A model generated the notes under the pieces. That model saw only the letters and a list, made by a program, of their open reading frames with translations, ran no database searches and had not been told where the DNA came from. DNA of 64,000 nt. Source: Megascapheus bottae. Its lineage: Eukaryota > Chordata > Mammalia > Rodentia > Geomyidae. The translations under genes were made by a program, and so were the position numbers. Positions 8,930 through 22,804 of the stretch are shown one piece after another (the stretch's first letter is position 1; every line of letters starts with the position of its first letter). The stretch covers positions 757,501 through 821,500 of the forward strand of contig JANJXV010000264.1 in assembly GCA_024803745.1 (NCBI GenBank). The letters are read 5' to 3'.

Positions 8930-11110
8930 CCCTACCCCTCACCCTAACCCTAACCCTAACCCTAACCCTAACCCTAGCCATAAACCTAAACTTAACCCTA
9001 ACCCTAACCCTAACCCTAACCCTTACCCTTACCTTAACCCTAACCGTAACAATAACCTTAACCTGAACCCTAAATGTTACCCTTACCTTAACCCTAACCC
9101 TAACCCTAACCCTAACTCTAACCCCTAAACTTAAACCTTACCCTTACCCTCACCCTAACCCTAATCCTAACCCTAACCTTATCCCCTAACACTACCCTAG
9201 ACCTAACCCTAACCCTTAACATTTCCTTAACCCTAAACCTAACCCTAACTCAAACCCTAACCCTAACCTTAACCCTAACCCTAACCCTAACCCCTACCCT
9301 TACCCTAACCCTAACCGTAAACTTAACCCTAACCCTAACCCAAACCCTAACCCTAACCCTAACCCTTACCCTAAACCTAAACCTAACACTTACCCTTACC
9401 CCAACCCTAAACCTAACCCTTACCGTAACCCTAACCCTTACCCTAACCCCTAACTCTAACCCTAATCCGAACCCTAACCCAAACCTAACCCTTACCCTAA
9501 CCCTAACCCTAACCGTAACCATACCCTCACCCTTACGCTAACCCTAACTCTTACACTAACCCTAACACAAAAACTAACCCTAACCCTTACCCTTACCCTA
9601 AGCCTAACCCTAACCCTAACCCTTAGCCCAACCCTAACCCTAACCCTAACCCTTACCCTAACCCTAACCCAAACCCTAACCCTAACCCTAACCCTAACCG
9701 TAACCCTAACCGCTAACCCTAACCCTAGACCTAAACCAAACCCTTAACATTTCCCTAATCGTAAACCTAACACTAGCCCAAACCCTAACCCTAACCTTAA
9801 CCCTAATCCTAACCCTAGTCCTTACCCTTACCCTAACCCTAAACCTAAACTGAACCCTAAGCCTAACCCTAAACCTAACCCTTACATTTACTCTAACCCT
9901 AACCCCAAACCTAACCCTTACCCTAACGCTAACACTAACACTTACCCTTACCCAAACTCGAACCCTAACCCTTACCATATCCCTTACCCTTACCCTAAAA
10001 CTAAGCCTAACCCTAACCCTTACCCCAACCCTAACTCTAACCCTAACCCTAACCCTTACCCTAACCCTAACCCAAACCATAACCCTAACCCTTACACTTA
10101 CCCTAACCCTAACCCTAAGCCTAACACTTGCCCTCATCCTAACCTTAACCCTAAACATTACCCTAACCCTAACCCCAACCCCTAACCCTAACCCCAACAG
10201 TAACACTAAGCCTAACACTTACCCTTACCTAACCCCAACCCTAACCCTAACCCTAAAACTAACACTACACCAAACCCTTACCCTTACCCAACCCTAACCC
10301 TAACCCTAACCATAACCCTTACCCTTACCAACCCTAACCCTAACTCTAACCCTAAACCTAACCCTAACCCTAAACCTAACCCTTTACCCTAACCCTAACC
10401 CTAAACCTAACCCTTACCCTAACCCTAACCCAACCCCTAACGCTAACCCTTACCCGTACCCTAACCCTAACCCTAACACTTACCGTTACCCTAACCCTAA
10501 CCCTAACTCTTACCCTAACCCTAACCATAACCCTAACCTCTAACCCTAACCCTAACCCTAACCCTAACCCTAACCCTTACCCTTACCCTAACAGTATCCT
10601 TAACCCTAACCCTTACCCTAACCCTAACCCTAACGCTTACCCTAACCCGAACCCGAACCTGAACCCTAACCCCTAAACCTAAATCTACCCCTCACCCTAA
10701 CCCTAACTCTAACCCTAACCCTTACCCTAGCCATAAACCTAAACTTAACCCTAACCCTAACCCTAACCCTAACCCTAACCCTTACCCTTACCTTAACCCT
10801 AACCCTAACCCTAAACCTTACCCTTACCCTAAACCTAACCCTAACACTAAGCCTAACCCTAAACCCTACCCTTACCCTAAACCTAACCTTAACCCTAACC
10901 GTAACAATAACCTTAACCTGAACCCTAACCCTTACCCTTACCTTAATCCTAACCCTAACCCTAACCTTAACCCTAACCCTAACTCTAACCCCTAACATTA
11001 AACCTTACCCTTACCCTCACCCTAACCCTAATCCTAACCCTAACCTTATCCCCTAACCCTACCCTAGACCTAACCCTAACCCTTAACATTTCCCTAACCC
11101 TAAACCTAAC
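8930..11110. repeat. Paralogous pair inside the array, offset about 1.75-1.87 kb
   Basis: The order of rare variants at about 8930-9230 (CTACCCCTCACCC, CTAGCCATAAACC, GTAACAATAACC with CTGAACCC, then CTACCCTAGACC and CCCTTAACATTTCC) is repeated at about 10680-11100. The offset grows from about 1.75 to 1.87 kb, so indels separate the copies. The CTAGACC/AACATTTCC part also occurs at about 9722-9755. Confidence 0.7.
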
Positions 11111-14100
11111 CCTAACTCAAACCCTAACCCTAACCTTAACCCTAACCCTAACCCTAACCCCTACCCTTACCCTAACCCTAACCGTAAACTTAACCCAAAC
11201 CCTAACCCAAACAATAACCCTAACACTTACCCTTACCCTAATCCTAACCCTAACCCTAACCCTAAACCTTACCCTTACCCTAACGCTAACCCTAACCCTA
11301 ACCTTAAACATAACCCTAACCCTAACACATACCCTTACCTAACCCTAACCCTAACACTAACCCTAACCCTAACCCTAAACTTAACCTTAACCCTTAACCT
11401 TACCATTACCCTAACCCTAAACCTAAACCTAACCCTAACCCTTATCCTTACCCTAACCCTAACCCTAACCTTAACCTAACCTAACCCTAACCCTAACCCT
11501 AAACCTAACCTTAACCCTTACCCTTATCCTTACCATAACCCTAACAATAACCCTAATCCTAAACCTAACCCTAACCCTAAACTTAACCCTTACCCTTACC
11601 CTAACCTAAACCTAACCGTAACCCTTACCCTTACACTAACCTTAACCCTAATCCTAACTCTAAACCTAACCTTAACCCTAACCCTTATCCTTACCATAAA
11701 CCTAACAATAAACCTAATCCTAAACCTAACCCTAACCCTAACCCTAACCCTAAACCTAACCCTAACCCTAATCCTATCCCTAACCTTAACCTTAACCCTA
11801 ACCCCAACCCTAACCCTAACCATTACCCTTACCCTATCGATAACCCTAACCCTAACCTTAACCCTAACCCTAACCCTAACCCTTACCCTAACCCTAAACC
11901 TATCCCTAACCCTAATCCTATCCCTAACCCTAACCTTAACCCTAACCCCAACCATAACCCTAACCATTACCCTTACCCTAATGATAACCCTAACCCTAAG
12001 CTTAACCCTAACCCTAACATAAACACTTACCCTAACCCTAACCATAACCCTAAACGTAACCCTAACCCTAACCCTAAACCTTACCCTTACCCTAACCCTA
12101 ACCCTAACCCTAAGCCTAACCTTCACCCTAACACTAACCCCAACCCTAACACTTACCCTAACTGTAACCCTAAACCTAACCCTATCCCTAACCCTAAACA
12201 TAACCCTAACAATAACACCTAACCTTAACCATAACCCTAACCCTAACACATACCCTTACCTAACCCTAACCCTAACCCTAACCCTAACCGTAAACCTAAC
12301 CCTAACCCTTAAACTTACCCTTACCCTAACCCTAACCCTAAACCTAACCCTAACCCTTATCCTTACCCTAAACCTAACCCTAACCTTAACCCTAACCCTA
12401 ACCTTAACATAACCCTAACCCTAATAATAAACTTTACCCTTACCCTAACCCTAAACCTAATTCTAACCCAAACCCAAACACTAACACTAACATTAACACT
12501 TACCCTAACCCTAACCCTAACCCTAAAACTAACCCTTACACTTAACCTAACCCGAACCCTAAACCTAACACTAACCCTAACCCTATCCCTTAACATTACC
12601 CTAACCCCAACCCTAACCCTAACTCTAACCCTAACCCTAAGCCCTAACCCTAACCCTAACCCTAACCCTTACACTTCTTCTAACCCTAACCCTAACCCTA
12701 ACCCTAACCCTTACCCTAACCCTAACCCTAAACATATCCCTAACCCTAACCTAACCTTAACCCTAACCCTAAGCCTATCTCTAACCCTTACCCTGACCCT
12801 AACCCTAAACCTAACACTAACCCTAACCCTTACCCTAACCCTAACCCTAACCCTAACCCTAACCTTTACCCTTATCCTAACACTAACCCTAACCCTAACA
12901 CTAACCCTTACCCTAACCCTAAACCTAACCCTACACCTAAACCTTACCCTAACCATAACCCTAGCCCTAACCCTAACCCTTACCCTTACCTTAACCCTAA
13001 ACCTAACCCTATCCCTTACCCTTACCCTAACGGTGACCCTAACCCTAACCCAACCCTAACCCTAACCCTAACACTTACCCTTACACTAATCCTAACCCTA
13101 AACCTAAACCTAACCCTTAACATAACCATAACACTAACCCTAACCCTAACCCTTACCCTTACCTTAACCCTAACCCTAACCTAATCCCTTACCCTTACCC
13201 TAAAGCTAACCCTAACCCTAACCTTAACCCTAACCCTAAACCTAACCGTAACCCTAAACATAACCCTAACCCTAAGCCTAACCCTAACACTTACCCTAAA
13301 CCTAAACCTAATCCTTACCCTAACCCTAACCCTAACCCTAATCCTAACCGTAACCCTAAAACGAACCCTAACCCTAACCCTAACCCTAACCCTAATCCTA
13401 ACCCTCACCCTTACCCCAACCCTAACCCTAACCTTAACCCCAACCCTAAACCTAACACTAACCCTAACCCTAACCCTTAAACTTACCCTAACCCTAATCC
13501 TAAACCTAACCCATAACACTAACCTTAACCTAACCATAACACTAACCATAAACTTTACCCTTACCCTAACCCTAAACCTAACTCTTACCCTAACCCAAAC
13601 CCTAACACTAACCCTAACGCTTACCCTAACCCTAACCCTAAACCTAACCCTTACCCTAACCCTAACCCTAACCCTAACCCTCACCCTAACCTTAACCCTA
13701 ACCCTATCCCTAACCCTTACCATTACCCTAACCCTAACCCTAACCCTAACCCTAACCCTAACCCTAACCCTTACACTTTTCCTAACCCTAACCCTAACCC
13801 TAACTCTAACGCTTACCCTTACCCTAACCCTAAACCTAAACCTATCCCTAACCCTAACCCTAACCTTAACCCTAACCCTAACCCTATCCCTAACCATTAC
13901 CCTGAACCTAACCCTAAATCTAACACTAACCCTAACCCTAAACCTAACCCTTACCCTTACCCTAACACTAACCCTAAACCTAACCCTAACCCCAACCCTA
14001 ACCCCTAACCCTAACCCTAAAACTAACCCTAAGCATTAGCCTTATCCTAACACTAACCCTAACCCTAACCATAACTCTTACCCTTACCCTAACCCTAAGG

Positions 14101-16179
14101 CAAACCCTAACCCTAACCCTTACCCTAACCCTAACCCTAAAACTAACCCTAACCTTTACCCTTATCCTAACACTAACCCTAACCCTAAACCTAACCCTAA
14201 CACTTACCCTTACCCTAAACCTAAACCTAACCCTAACCCTACACCTAACCCTTACCCTAACCATAAACCTAACCCTAAACCTAACCCTTACCCTTACCTT
14301 AACCCTACACCTAACCCTATCCCTTACCCTTACCCTAACGCTAACCCTAACCCAAACCTTAACCATAACCCTAAACCTAACCGTAACCTTAAATATAACC
14401 CTAACCCTAAGCCTAACCCTAACCCTTACCCTAAACCTAAACCTAATCCTTACCCTAACCCTAACCCTAACCCTAATCCTAACCATAACCCTAAAACGAA
14501 GCCTAACCCTAACCCTAACCCTAACACTCACCCTTACCCCAACCCTAACCCTAACCTTAACCCCAACCCTTGACCTAACCTTAACCCTAACCCTTACCCT
14601 AACCCTAACCCTAACCCTAACCACTAACCCTAACCCTTAACAAAACCTAACCCTAACCATAACCCTTACCCTTACCCTACCCAGACACCTAACTCTAACT
14701 CTAACCCAAACCTTAACACTAACCCTAACCCTTACCCTAACCCTAACCCTAACCCTTACCCTAACACTTCCCCATACCCTAACACGAACCCTAACCCTAA
14801 CCCTAACCCTAACCTTAACCCTAACCCTAACCCTAACATTTCCCCATACCCTAACACGAACACTAACCCTAAAACTAACCCTAAACCTAACCCTAAACCT
14901 AACCCTTACCATTACCCTAACCCTAACCCAAAACCTAACCCTAACCCTAAACCTAAACCTAACCCTAACCCTAAACCTTACCCTTATCCTAACACTAACC
15001 CTAACCCTAACCCTAACACTTACACTTATCCTAACCCTAAACCTAATCCTAACCCTAACCCTTACCATAACCTTAACTCTAAACCTAACCCTAACCCTTA
15101 CCCTTATTCTAACACTAACCCTAACCCTAACCCTAACCCTAACCCTAATCCTAACCATAACCGTAAAACTAACCCTAACTCTAACCATAAACCTGACCCT
15201 AACCCTAATCCTAACCCTGACTCTTACCCTTACCCTAACCCTAACCTGAACCCCAACCCTAAACCTGACACTAACCCTAACCCTAACCCTTAAACTTACC
15301 CTAACCCTAATCCTAAACCTAACCCCTAACCCTAACCTTAACCCAACCCTAACCATAAACTTTACCCTTACCCTAACCCTAAATCTAATTCTAACCCTAA
15401 CCCAAACCCTAACACTAACCCTAACACTCACCCTAAACCTAACCCTAACCCTTACCCTAACCGTAACCCTAACCCTAACCATAACCTTAACCCTAACCCT
15501 AAACCTAACCCTTACACTTAAACTAACCCGAACCCTAAACCTAACACTAACCCTAACCCTATCCCTTACCATTACCCTAACCTCAACCCAAACCCTAAGT
15601 CTAACCCTAACCCTAACCCTAAGCCCTAACCCTAACGCTAAACCTAACCCTAACACTTTTCCTAACCCTAAACCTAACCCTAACCATTACCCTTACCCTA
15701 ACCCTAACCCTAACCCTAAACATATCCCTAACCCTAACCCTATCCTTAACCCTAACCCTAACCTATCTCTAACCCTTACCCTGACCCTAACCCTAAATAA
15801 AACACTAACCCTAAACCTAACCCTAACCCTTACCCTTACCCTAACACTAAACCTAAACCTAATCCTAACCCTATCCCTAACCCTTACCATGACCCTAACA
15901 CTAAACCTAACACTAAACCTAACCTAACCCTAACCCTTACCCTCACCCTAACACTAACCCTAAACCTAACCCTAACCCCAACCCTAACCCCTAAACCTAA
16001 CCCTAACCCTAACCCTAACCCAAACCCTAACACTAACCCTAACCCTTATCCTAACCCTAACCCTAACCCTAACCCTCACCCTAACCTTAAACCTAACCCT
16101 AAACCTAACCCTTACACTTAACCTAACCCGAACCCTAAACCTAACACCTACCCTAACCCTAAACCTTACCATTACCCTA

Positions 16180-19100
16180 ACCACAACCCTAACCCTAACA
16201 CTAACCCCTAACCCTAACCCTAACCCTAACCCTTACCCTTAGGTTAACCCTAACCCTAAACCTATGCCTAACCCTAACCCTAACCTTAAACCTAACCCTA
16301 ACCCTATCCCTGACCCTCACCCTATCCCTAACCCTAAACCTAACACTAACCCTAATCCTAACCCTAACCCTTACCCTCACCCTAACACTAACCCTAAACC
16401 TAACCCTAACCCCAACCGCAACCCCTAACCCAAACCTTAACACTAACCCTAAGCCTTACCCTTATCCTAACACTAACACTAAACCTAACCCTAACACTTA
16501 CCCTAACCCTAACCCTAAACCTAAACCTAACCTTAACCATTACCCTAACCCTAACCCTAACCCTAACCCTAACCTTTACCCTTATCCTAACACTAACCCT
16601 CACCCTAAACCTAACCCTAACACTTACCCTTACACTAACCTAAACCTAACCCTAAACCTAACGCTTACCCTAATCATAACCCTAACCCTAACCCTAACCC
16701 TTACCCTTACCTTACCCCTAACCCTAAACCTATCCCTTACCCTTACCCTAACGCTGACCCTAACCCTAACCTAACCCTAACCCTAACCCTAACCCTAACA
16801 CATACCCTTACACTAACCCTTACCCTAACCCTAACCCTAACCCAAATCATAACCCTAACCCTAACCCTAATCCTAACCCTAAACCCTTACCCTTACCCTA
16901 TCCCTAACCCTAAACTTAACCCCAACCCTAAACCTAACGTTAACCCTAACCATAAACCTAACCCTAACCCTTACCTACCCCTAACCCTTACCCTTATCCT
17001 AATCCTAACCCTAAACTTAACCCCAACCCTAAACCTAACGCTAACCCTAACCCTAAACCTAACCGTAACCCTAACCTTACCCTTACCCAAAACCTAAACC
17101 TAACACTTACCCTAAACCTAACCCTAAACCTAACACTTACCCTTACCCTAACCCTAACCCTAACCTTAACCCCAAACCTAAACCTAAACCTAACCCTTAC
17201 CCTAACACTTACCCTAACCCTAACCCTAAGCCTAACACTTACCCTTACCTTAACCCTAACCCTAACCTTAACCCCAAACCTAAACCTAAACCTAACCCTT
17301 ACCCTAATACTTACCCTAACCCTAACCCTAACCCTTACCCTAACACTTCCCATACCCTAACACGAACCCTAACCCTAACCTTAACCCTAACCCTAACACT
17401 TCCCCATACCCTAACACGAACCCTAACCCTAAACCTATCCCTAACCCTAACCCTAGCCCTAACCCTTACCCTTATCATAAACCTAACCCTAAACCTAACC
17501 CTAACCCTAACCTTAAAGCTAACCCTAACACTATCCCTAACCGTAACCCTAACTCTTACCCTTATGCTAACACTAACCCTATCCCTAACACTAACACTTA
17601 CCCTTACCCTAAGACAAAACCTAAACCTAACACTAACCCTTACCCTAACACTTACCCTAACCCTAACCGTAAGCCTAACACTTACCCTTACCCTAACACT
17701 AACCCTAACCCTAACCCTAACCCTAACCCTAACCCTTACCCTAACCATAACCCTAATCCTAAACCTAACCCTTACCCTTACCTTAACCGTAATCCTAACC
17801 CTAACCCTAACCCTAAAACTAACCCTAACCCTTAACCTTACCCTTACCCTAACCTTAACCCTAAACCTAACCCTAACCCTTACCCTTACCCTAACCCTAA
17901 CCCTAACCTTAACCCTAACCCTAACCCAAACACTAACCCTAACCTTAACCCTAACCCTTATCCATACCCTAACCCTAACCATAACCTTAAACCTAAACCT
18001 AACCCAAACCCAAAACCTAACCCTTACCCTTAACCTAACCCTAACTCTAAACCTAACCGTAACCCTTACCATTACCCTAAACCTAACCCTAATCCTAACT
18101 CTCACCCTAACCTTAACCCTAACCCTTCCCTTACCCAAACCATAACCCTAACCCTTACCGTAAACCTAAACCTAAACCTAACCCTAACCCTTACCCTAAC
18201 CCTATCCCTCCGCTAACCCTAACCCTAACCATTAACGATACTCTAACCCTAACCCTCATCTTAACCCTAAATCTAACCCTAATCCTAACCCTTACCCGTA
18301 CCCTAACCCAAACTCTAACCTTAACCCTTACCCTTACCCTCACCCTAACCCTAACCTTAATGCTAAACATAACTCTAACCCTTAACCTAACCCTAACCCT
18401 AACCCTAAACCTTACCCTAACCCTAACACTAACCCTAACCCTTACCCTTTTCCTAAACCTAACACTAACCCTAACCCTTACACTTACCCTAACCCTAACC
18501 CTAAACCTAACCCTAACCCAAACCCTAACCCCAACCCTAACCCTAACCTTACCCTAACCCTATCCCTAAACCTAACCATTACCCTTTCACTAACCCTAAC
18601 CCTGAACCTAACAATAACCCTAACCCTAACACTTACCCTTACCCTACCCCTAAACCTAAACCTACCCCTAAACCTAACACTAATCCTAACCCCGATCCCT
18701 AACCCTAACCGTAACCCTAACACTTAACCTTACCCTAACCATAATCCTCACCCTTACCCTTAACCTACCCTAACCGTAACCTTAACCCCAACCATAAACC
18801 TAACCCTAACCTTACCCTAACACTTACCCTAACCCTAACCCTAACCCTAACACTTAACCTAACCCTAACCCTAACCCTAAGCCTAACCCTTACCCTAACC
18901 CTAACCCTAACCCTAACACTTACCCTTACCCTACCCTAACCCTATCCCTAAACCTAACCCTAACCCTAACCTTAACCCTAACCCTAACCCTAACCCTTAT
19001 CATTACCCTAAACCTAACCCTAAACCTAAACATAACCCTAATCCCTAACCCTAACTCTAACCCTTACCCTAACCCTTACCCTTATCCTAACCCTAACCCT

Positions 19101-21880
19101 AACCCTAATCCTAACACTTACCCTTACCCTTAACCTAACCCTTATCCTAACCCTAAGCTTAACCCTAAACCTAACCCTTACCCTTATCCTAACACTAACC
19201 CTAAGCCTAAACCTTACCCTAAACCTAACCCTAACCCTAACACTTACCCTTACCCTACCCTAACCCTAACCGCTAACCCTAACCCTTAACCTAACCCTAT
19301 TCCTAACCATAACCCTTACCTTTACCCTAACCTTAAACCTAACTCTAACCCTAACCTTTACCCTAACCCTAACTCTAACCCAAACCCTAACCCTAATCCT
19401 AACACTTACCCTTACCCTAAACCTAACCCTAAACCTAATCCTTACCCTAAGCCTATCCCTAACCATTACCCTAACCCTAATCCTAACCCTAACCCCTAAC
19501 CCTAACCCTTGACCTAACCCTAACCCTAACCATAACCCTTACCCTTAGCCTAGCCCTAAACCTAACTCTAACCCTAACCCTAACCCTTACACTAACGCTA
19601 ACCCTAACCCTAAGCCTAAAACTAACCCTAACCCTTCCCCTTCCCCTAACCCGAACCTTAAACTTAACACTAACCCTAACCCTAACCCTAACCCTTACCA
19701 TTACCCTAACCATAACCCTAAACCTAACCCTAACCCTAACCCTAACCCTAACCCTAACTCTTACACTTTTCCTAACCCTAACCCTAATGCTAACCGTAAC
19801 CCTAACCCTTACCATAACCCTAACCTTAAACCTAACCCTAACCCTAACCTTAACGCTAACCCTAACATTATCCCTAACCCTCACCCTAACCCTAACCCCT
19901 AACCCTAACCCTAACCCTAACCATAACCCTTACCCTTATCCTAACACTAACTCTATCCCTAACCCTAACACTTACCCTTACCCTAACCCTAAACCTAACC
20001 CTCACCCTAAACCTAACCCTAACCCTAACCCTAACCCTTACCCTTATCCTAACACTAACCCTAACCGAACCCTAACACTAACCTTAACACTTACCCTTAC
20101 CCTAAACCTAAACCTAACCCTAAGCCTAACCCTTACCCTAACCATAAACCTAACCCTAACCCTAACCCTTACCCTTACCTTAACCCTAACCCTAACCCTT
20201 ACACTAACCTTAACACTAACCCTTAGCCTTATCCTAACCCTAACCCTAACCTTAAGCCCTACCCAAAACCTAACCCTAACCCTAACCCTAAACCTTACCC
20301 ATACCCTAACCCTAACCCTAAACCTAACCCTAACCCTAACCTAACCCTAAACCTTACCCTAACCCTAACCCTAATCCTAACCGTAACCCTTACCCTAACC
20401 CTAACCCTAACCCTAAATATAACCCTAACTCTAAACCTTACCCTTACCCGTACCCTAAACCTAACCCTAATCCTAACCCCAACCCTTACCCTTACCCTAA
20501 CCCTAACCCTAACCTTAGCCCTAACCCTAACCCTAACCAGCCGTAACCTTAAACCTTACTCTTATCCTTACCCTAACCCTAAACCTAACCCTTACCCTAA
20601 CCTTAACCCTAACCCTAACCCTTACCCTTTCCCAAACCCTAACCCTAACCCTAACACTTAACCTAAGCATAACTCTAACCCTTATCCTAAACCTAACCCT
20701 AACCCTACCCTAACATTCAATGTTACCCTAACGCTAAACCTAACCCTAACATTCAACCTTACCCTAACAATAAACCTAACATTATCCCTAACCATAACCC
20801 TAACCCTAACACATACCCTTACCCTAACCCTAACCCTAACCCTAACCCTAACCTTAACCCTAACCCTAAACCTAACATTTACACTTAACCTAACCCGAAC
20901 CCTAAACCTAACACTAACCCTAACCCTAACCCTTACCATTACCCTAACCACAACCCTAACCCTAACCCTAAGCCCTAACCATAACCCTAACCCTAACACT
21001 TACACTTTTCCTAACCCTAACCCTAACCCTAACCCTAACCCTTACCCTTAGCCTAACCCTAACCCTAAACCTATCCCTAACCCTAAATCTAACCTTAACC
21101 CTAACCCTAACCCTATGCCTAACACTTACCCTGACCCTAACCCTAAACCTAACACTAACCCTAACCCTAAACCTAACCCTTACCCTCACCCTAACACTAA
21201 CCCTAAACCTAACCCTAACCCCAACCCTAACCACTAACCCTAATCTTAACACAAACCCTAAGCCTTACCCTTATCCTAACACTAACCCTAAACCTAACCC
21301 TAACACTTACCCTTACATTAACCCTAAACCTAAACCTAACCCTAACCCTTACCCTAACCCTAACCCTAACCCTAACCCTAACCCTAACCTTTACCCTTAT
21401 CCTAACACTAACCCTCACCCTAAACCTAACCCTAACACTTACCCTTACACTAAACCTATACCTAACCCTACACCTAAAGCTTACCCTAACCCTAACCCTA
21501 ACCCTAACCCTAACCCTTACCCTTACCTTACCACTAACCCTAACCCTATCCCTTACCCTTACCCTAACGCTGACCCTAACCCTAACCTAACCCTAACCCT
21601 AACCCTAACACATACCCTTACACTAACCCTTACCCTAACCCTAACCGTAACCCTAATCATAACCCTAAACCTAACCCTAAACCCTTACCCTTAACCTAAC
21701 TCTAACCTTAAACTTAAACCCAACCCTAAACCTAACGCTAACCCTAACCCTAAACCTAACCCAAACCCTTACCTACCCCTAACCCTTGCCCTTACCCTAA
21801 CCCTAACCCTAAACTTAACCCCAACCCTAAACCTAACGCTAACCCTAACCCTAAACCTAACCGTAACCCTAACCTTACCC
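16180..21880. repeat. Paralogous pair, about 16.2-17.05 and 20.95-21.85 kb
   Basis: Two segments share variant order at an offset of about 4.8 kb. For example ACACATACCCTTACACTAACC lies near 16797 and 21607, and a TTACCTACCCCTAACCC variant follows both. Identity is clearly below that of the younger blocks further right. The intervening sequence (17.4-20.9 kb) is array without this match. It includes a segment at about 18.4-18.96 kb, with the CCCCGATCCC variant, that recurs at about 29.7-30.25 kb. Confidence 0.65.
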
Positions 21881-22560
21881 TTACCCTAACCCTAAACCTA
21901 ACACTTACCCTAACCCTTAAGCCCAACCCAAAACCTAACCCTAATCCTAACCCTAAACCTTACCCTTACCTTAACCCTAATCCTAACCCTAACTCTTACC
22001 CTAACCCTAACCCTAACCATAAACATAACCCTAACTCTAAACCTTATCCTTACCTGTACCCTAAACCTAACCCTAATCCTAACCCCAACCCTTACCATTA
22101 CCCTAACCCTAACCCTAACCTTAGCCCTAACCCTAACCCTAACCAGCCGTAAACTTAAACCTTACTCTTATCCTTACCCTAACCCTAACCCTAACCCTTA
22201 CCCTAACCTTAACCCTAACCCTAACCCTTACCCTTTCCCAAACCCTAACACTAACCCTAACACTTAACCTAACCATAACCCTAACCCTTATCCTAAACCT
22301 AACCCTAACCCTAACCCTAACCCTAACCCTAACATTCAACCTTACCCTAAGGCTAAACCTAACATTATCCCTAACCCTAACCCTAACCCTAACACATACC
22401 CTTACCCTAACCCTAACCCTAACCCTAACCCTGACCCTTACCCTAACCCTAACCCTAACCCTAACCCTCACCCTAACATTAACCCTAACCCTAAACCTAA
22501 CCCTTACACTTAACCTAACCCGAACCCTAAACCTAACACTAACCCTAACCCTAACCCTTA
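20340..22560. repeat. Paralogous pair, offset about 1.6 kb
   Basis: Segments at about 20.34-20.95 kb and 21.94-22.57 kb share rare variants in order, including CCAGCCGTAA at 20537 and 22143, CTTACTCTTATCC, and later AACATTCAACCTTACCC. The copies have several substitutions and indels. They partly overlap the 4.8 kb-offset pair, showing layered duplication. Confidence 0.7.
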
Positions 22561-22804
22561 GCATTACCCTAACCACAACCCAACCCTAACCCTAACCCTA
22601 ACCCCTAACCCTAACCCTAACCCCAACCCTTACACTTTTCCTAACCCTAACCCTAACCCTAACCATTATCCAAACCCTTACCCTTAGCCTAACCCTAACC
22701 CTAAACCTAACCTTAAGCCTAACCCTAACCCTAACCCTCACCCTAACATTAACCCTAACCCTAAACCTAACCCTTACACTTAACCTAACCCGAACCCTAA
22801 ACCT

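Larger units (their letters stand above)
8076..22804. repeat. Degenerate telomere-type array, CCCTAA orientation
   Basis: Same hexamer family as the left segment, about 14.7 kb with no non-repeat insertion. Open frames up to 339 codons on the minus strand and 193 on the plus strand are dipeptide alternations and are not genes. The segment contains several internal paralogous blocks listed separately. Its right limit here is only the start of a block that recurs 11.03 kb downstream. Confidence 0.93.

Noticed and set aside
14637..15656. 339-codon minus-strand open frame
   Set aside because: Arg-Val repeat reading of the array; no recognisable domain.
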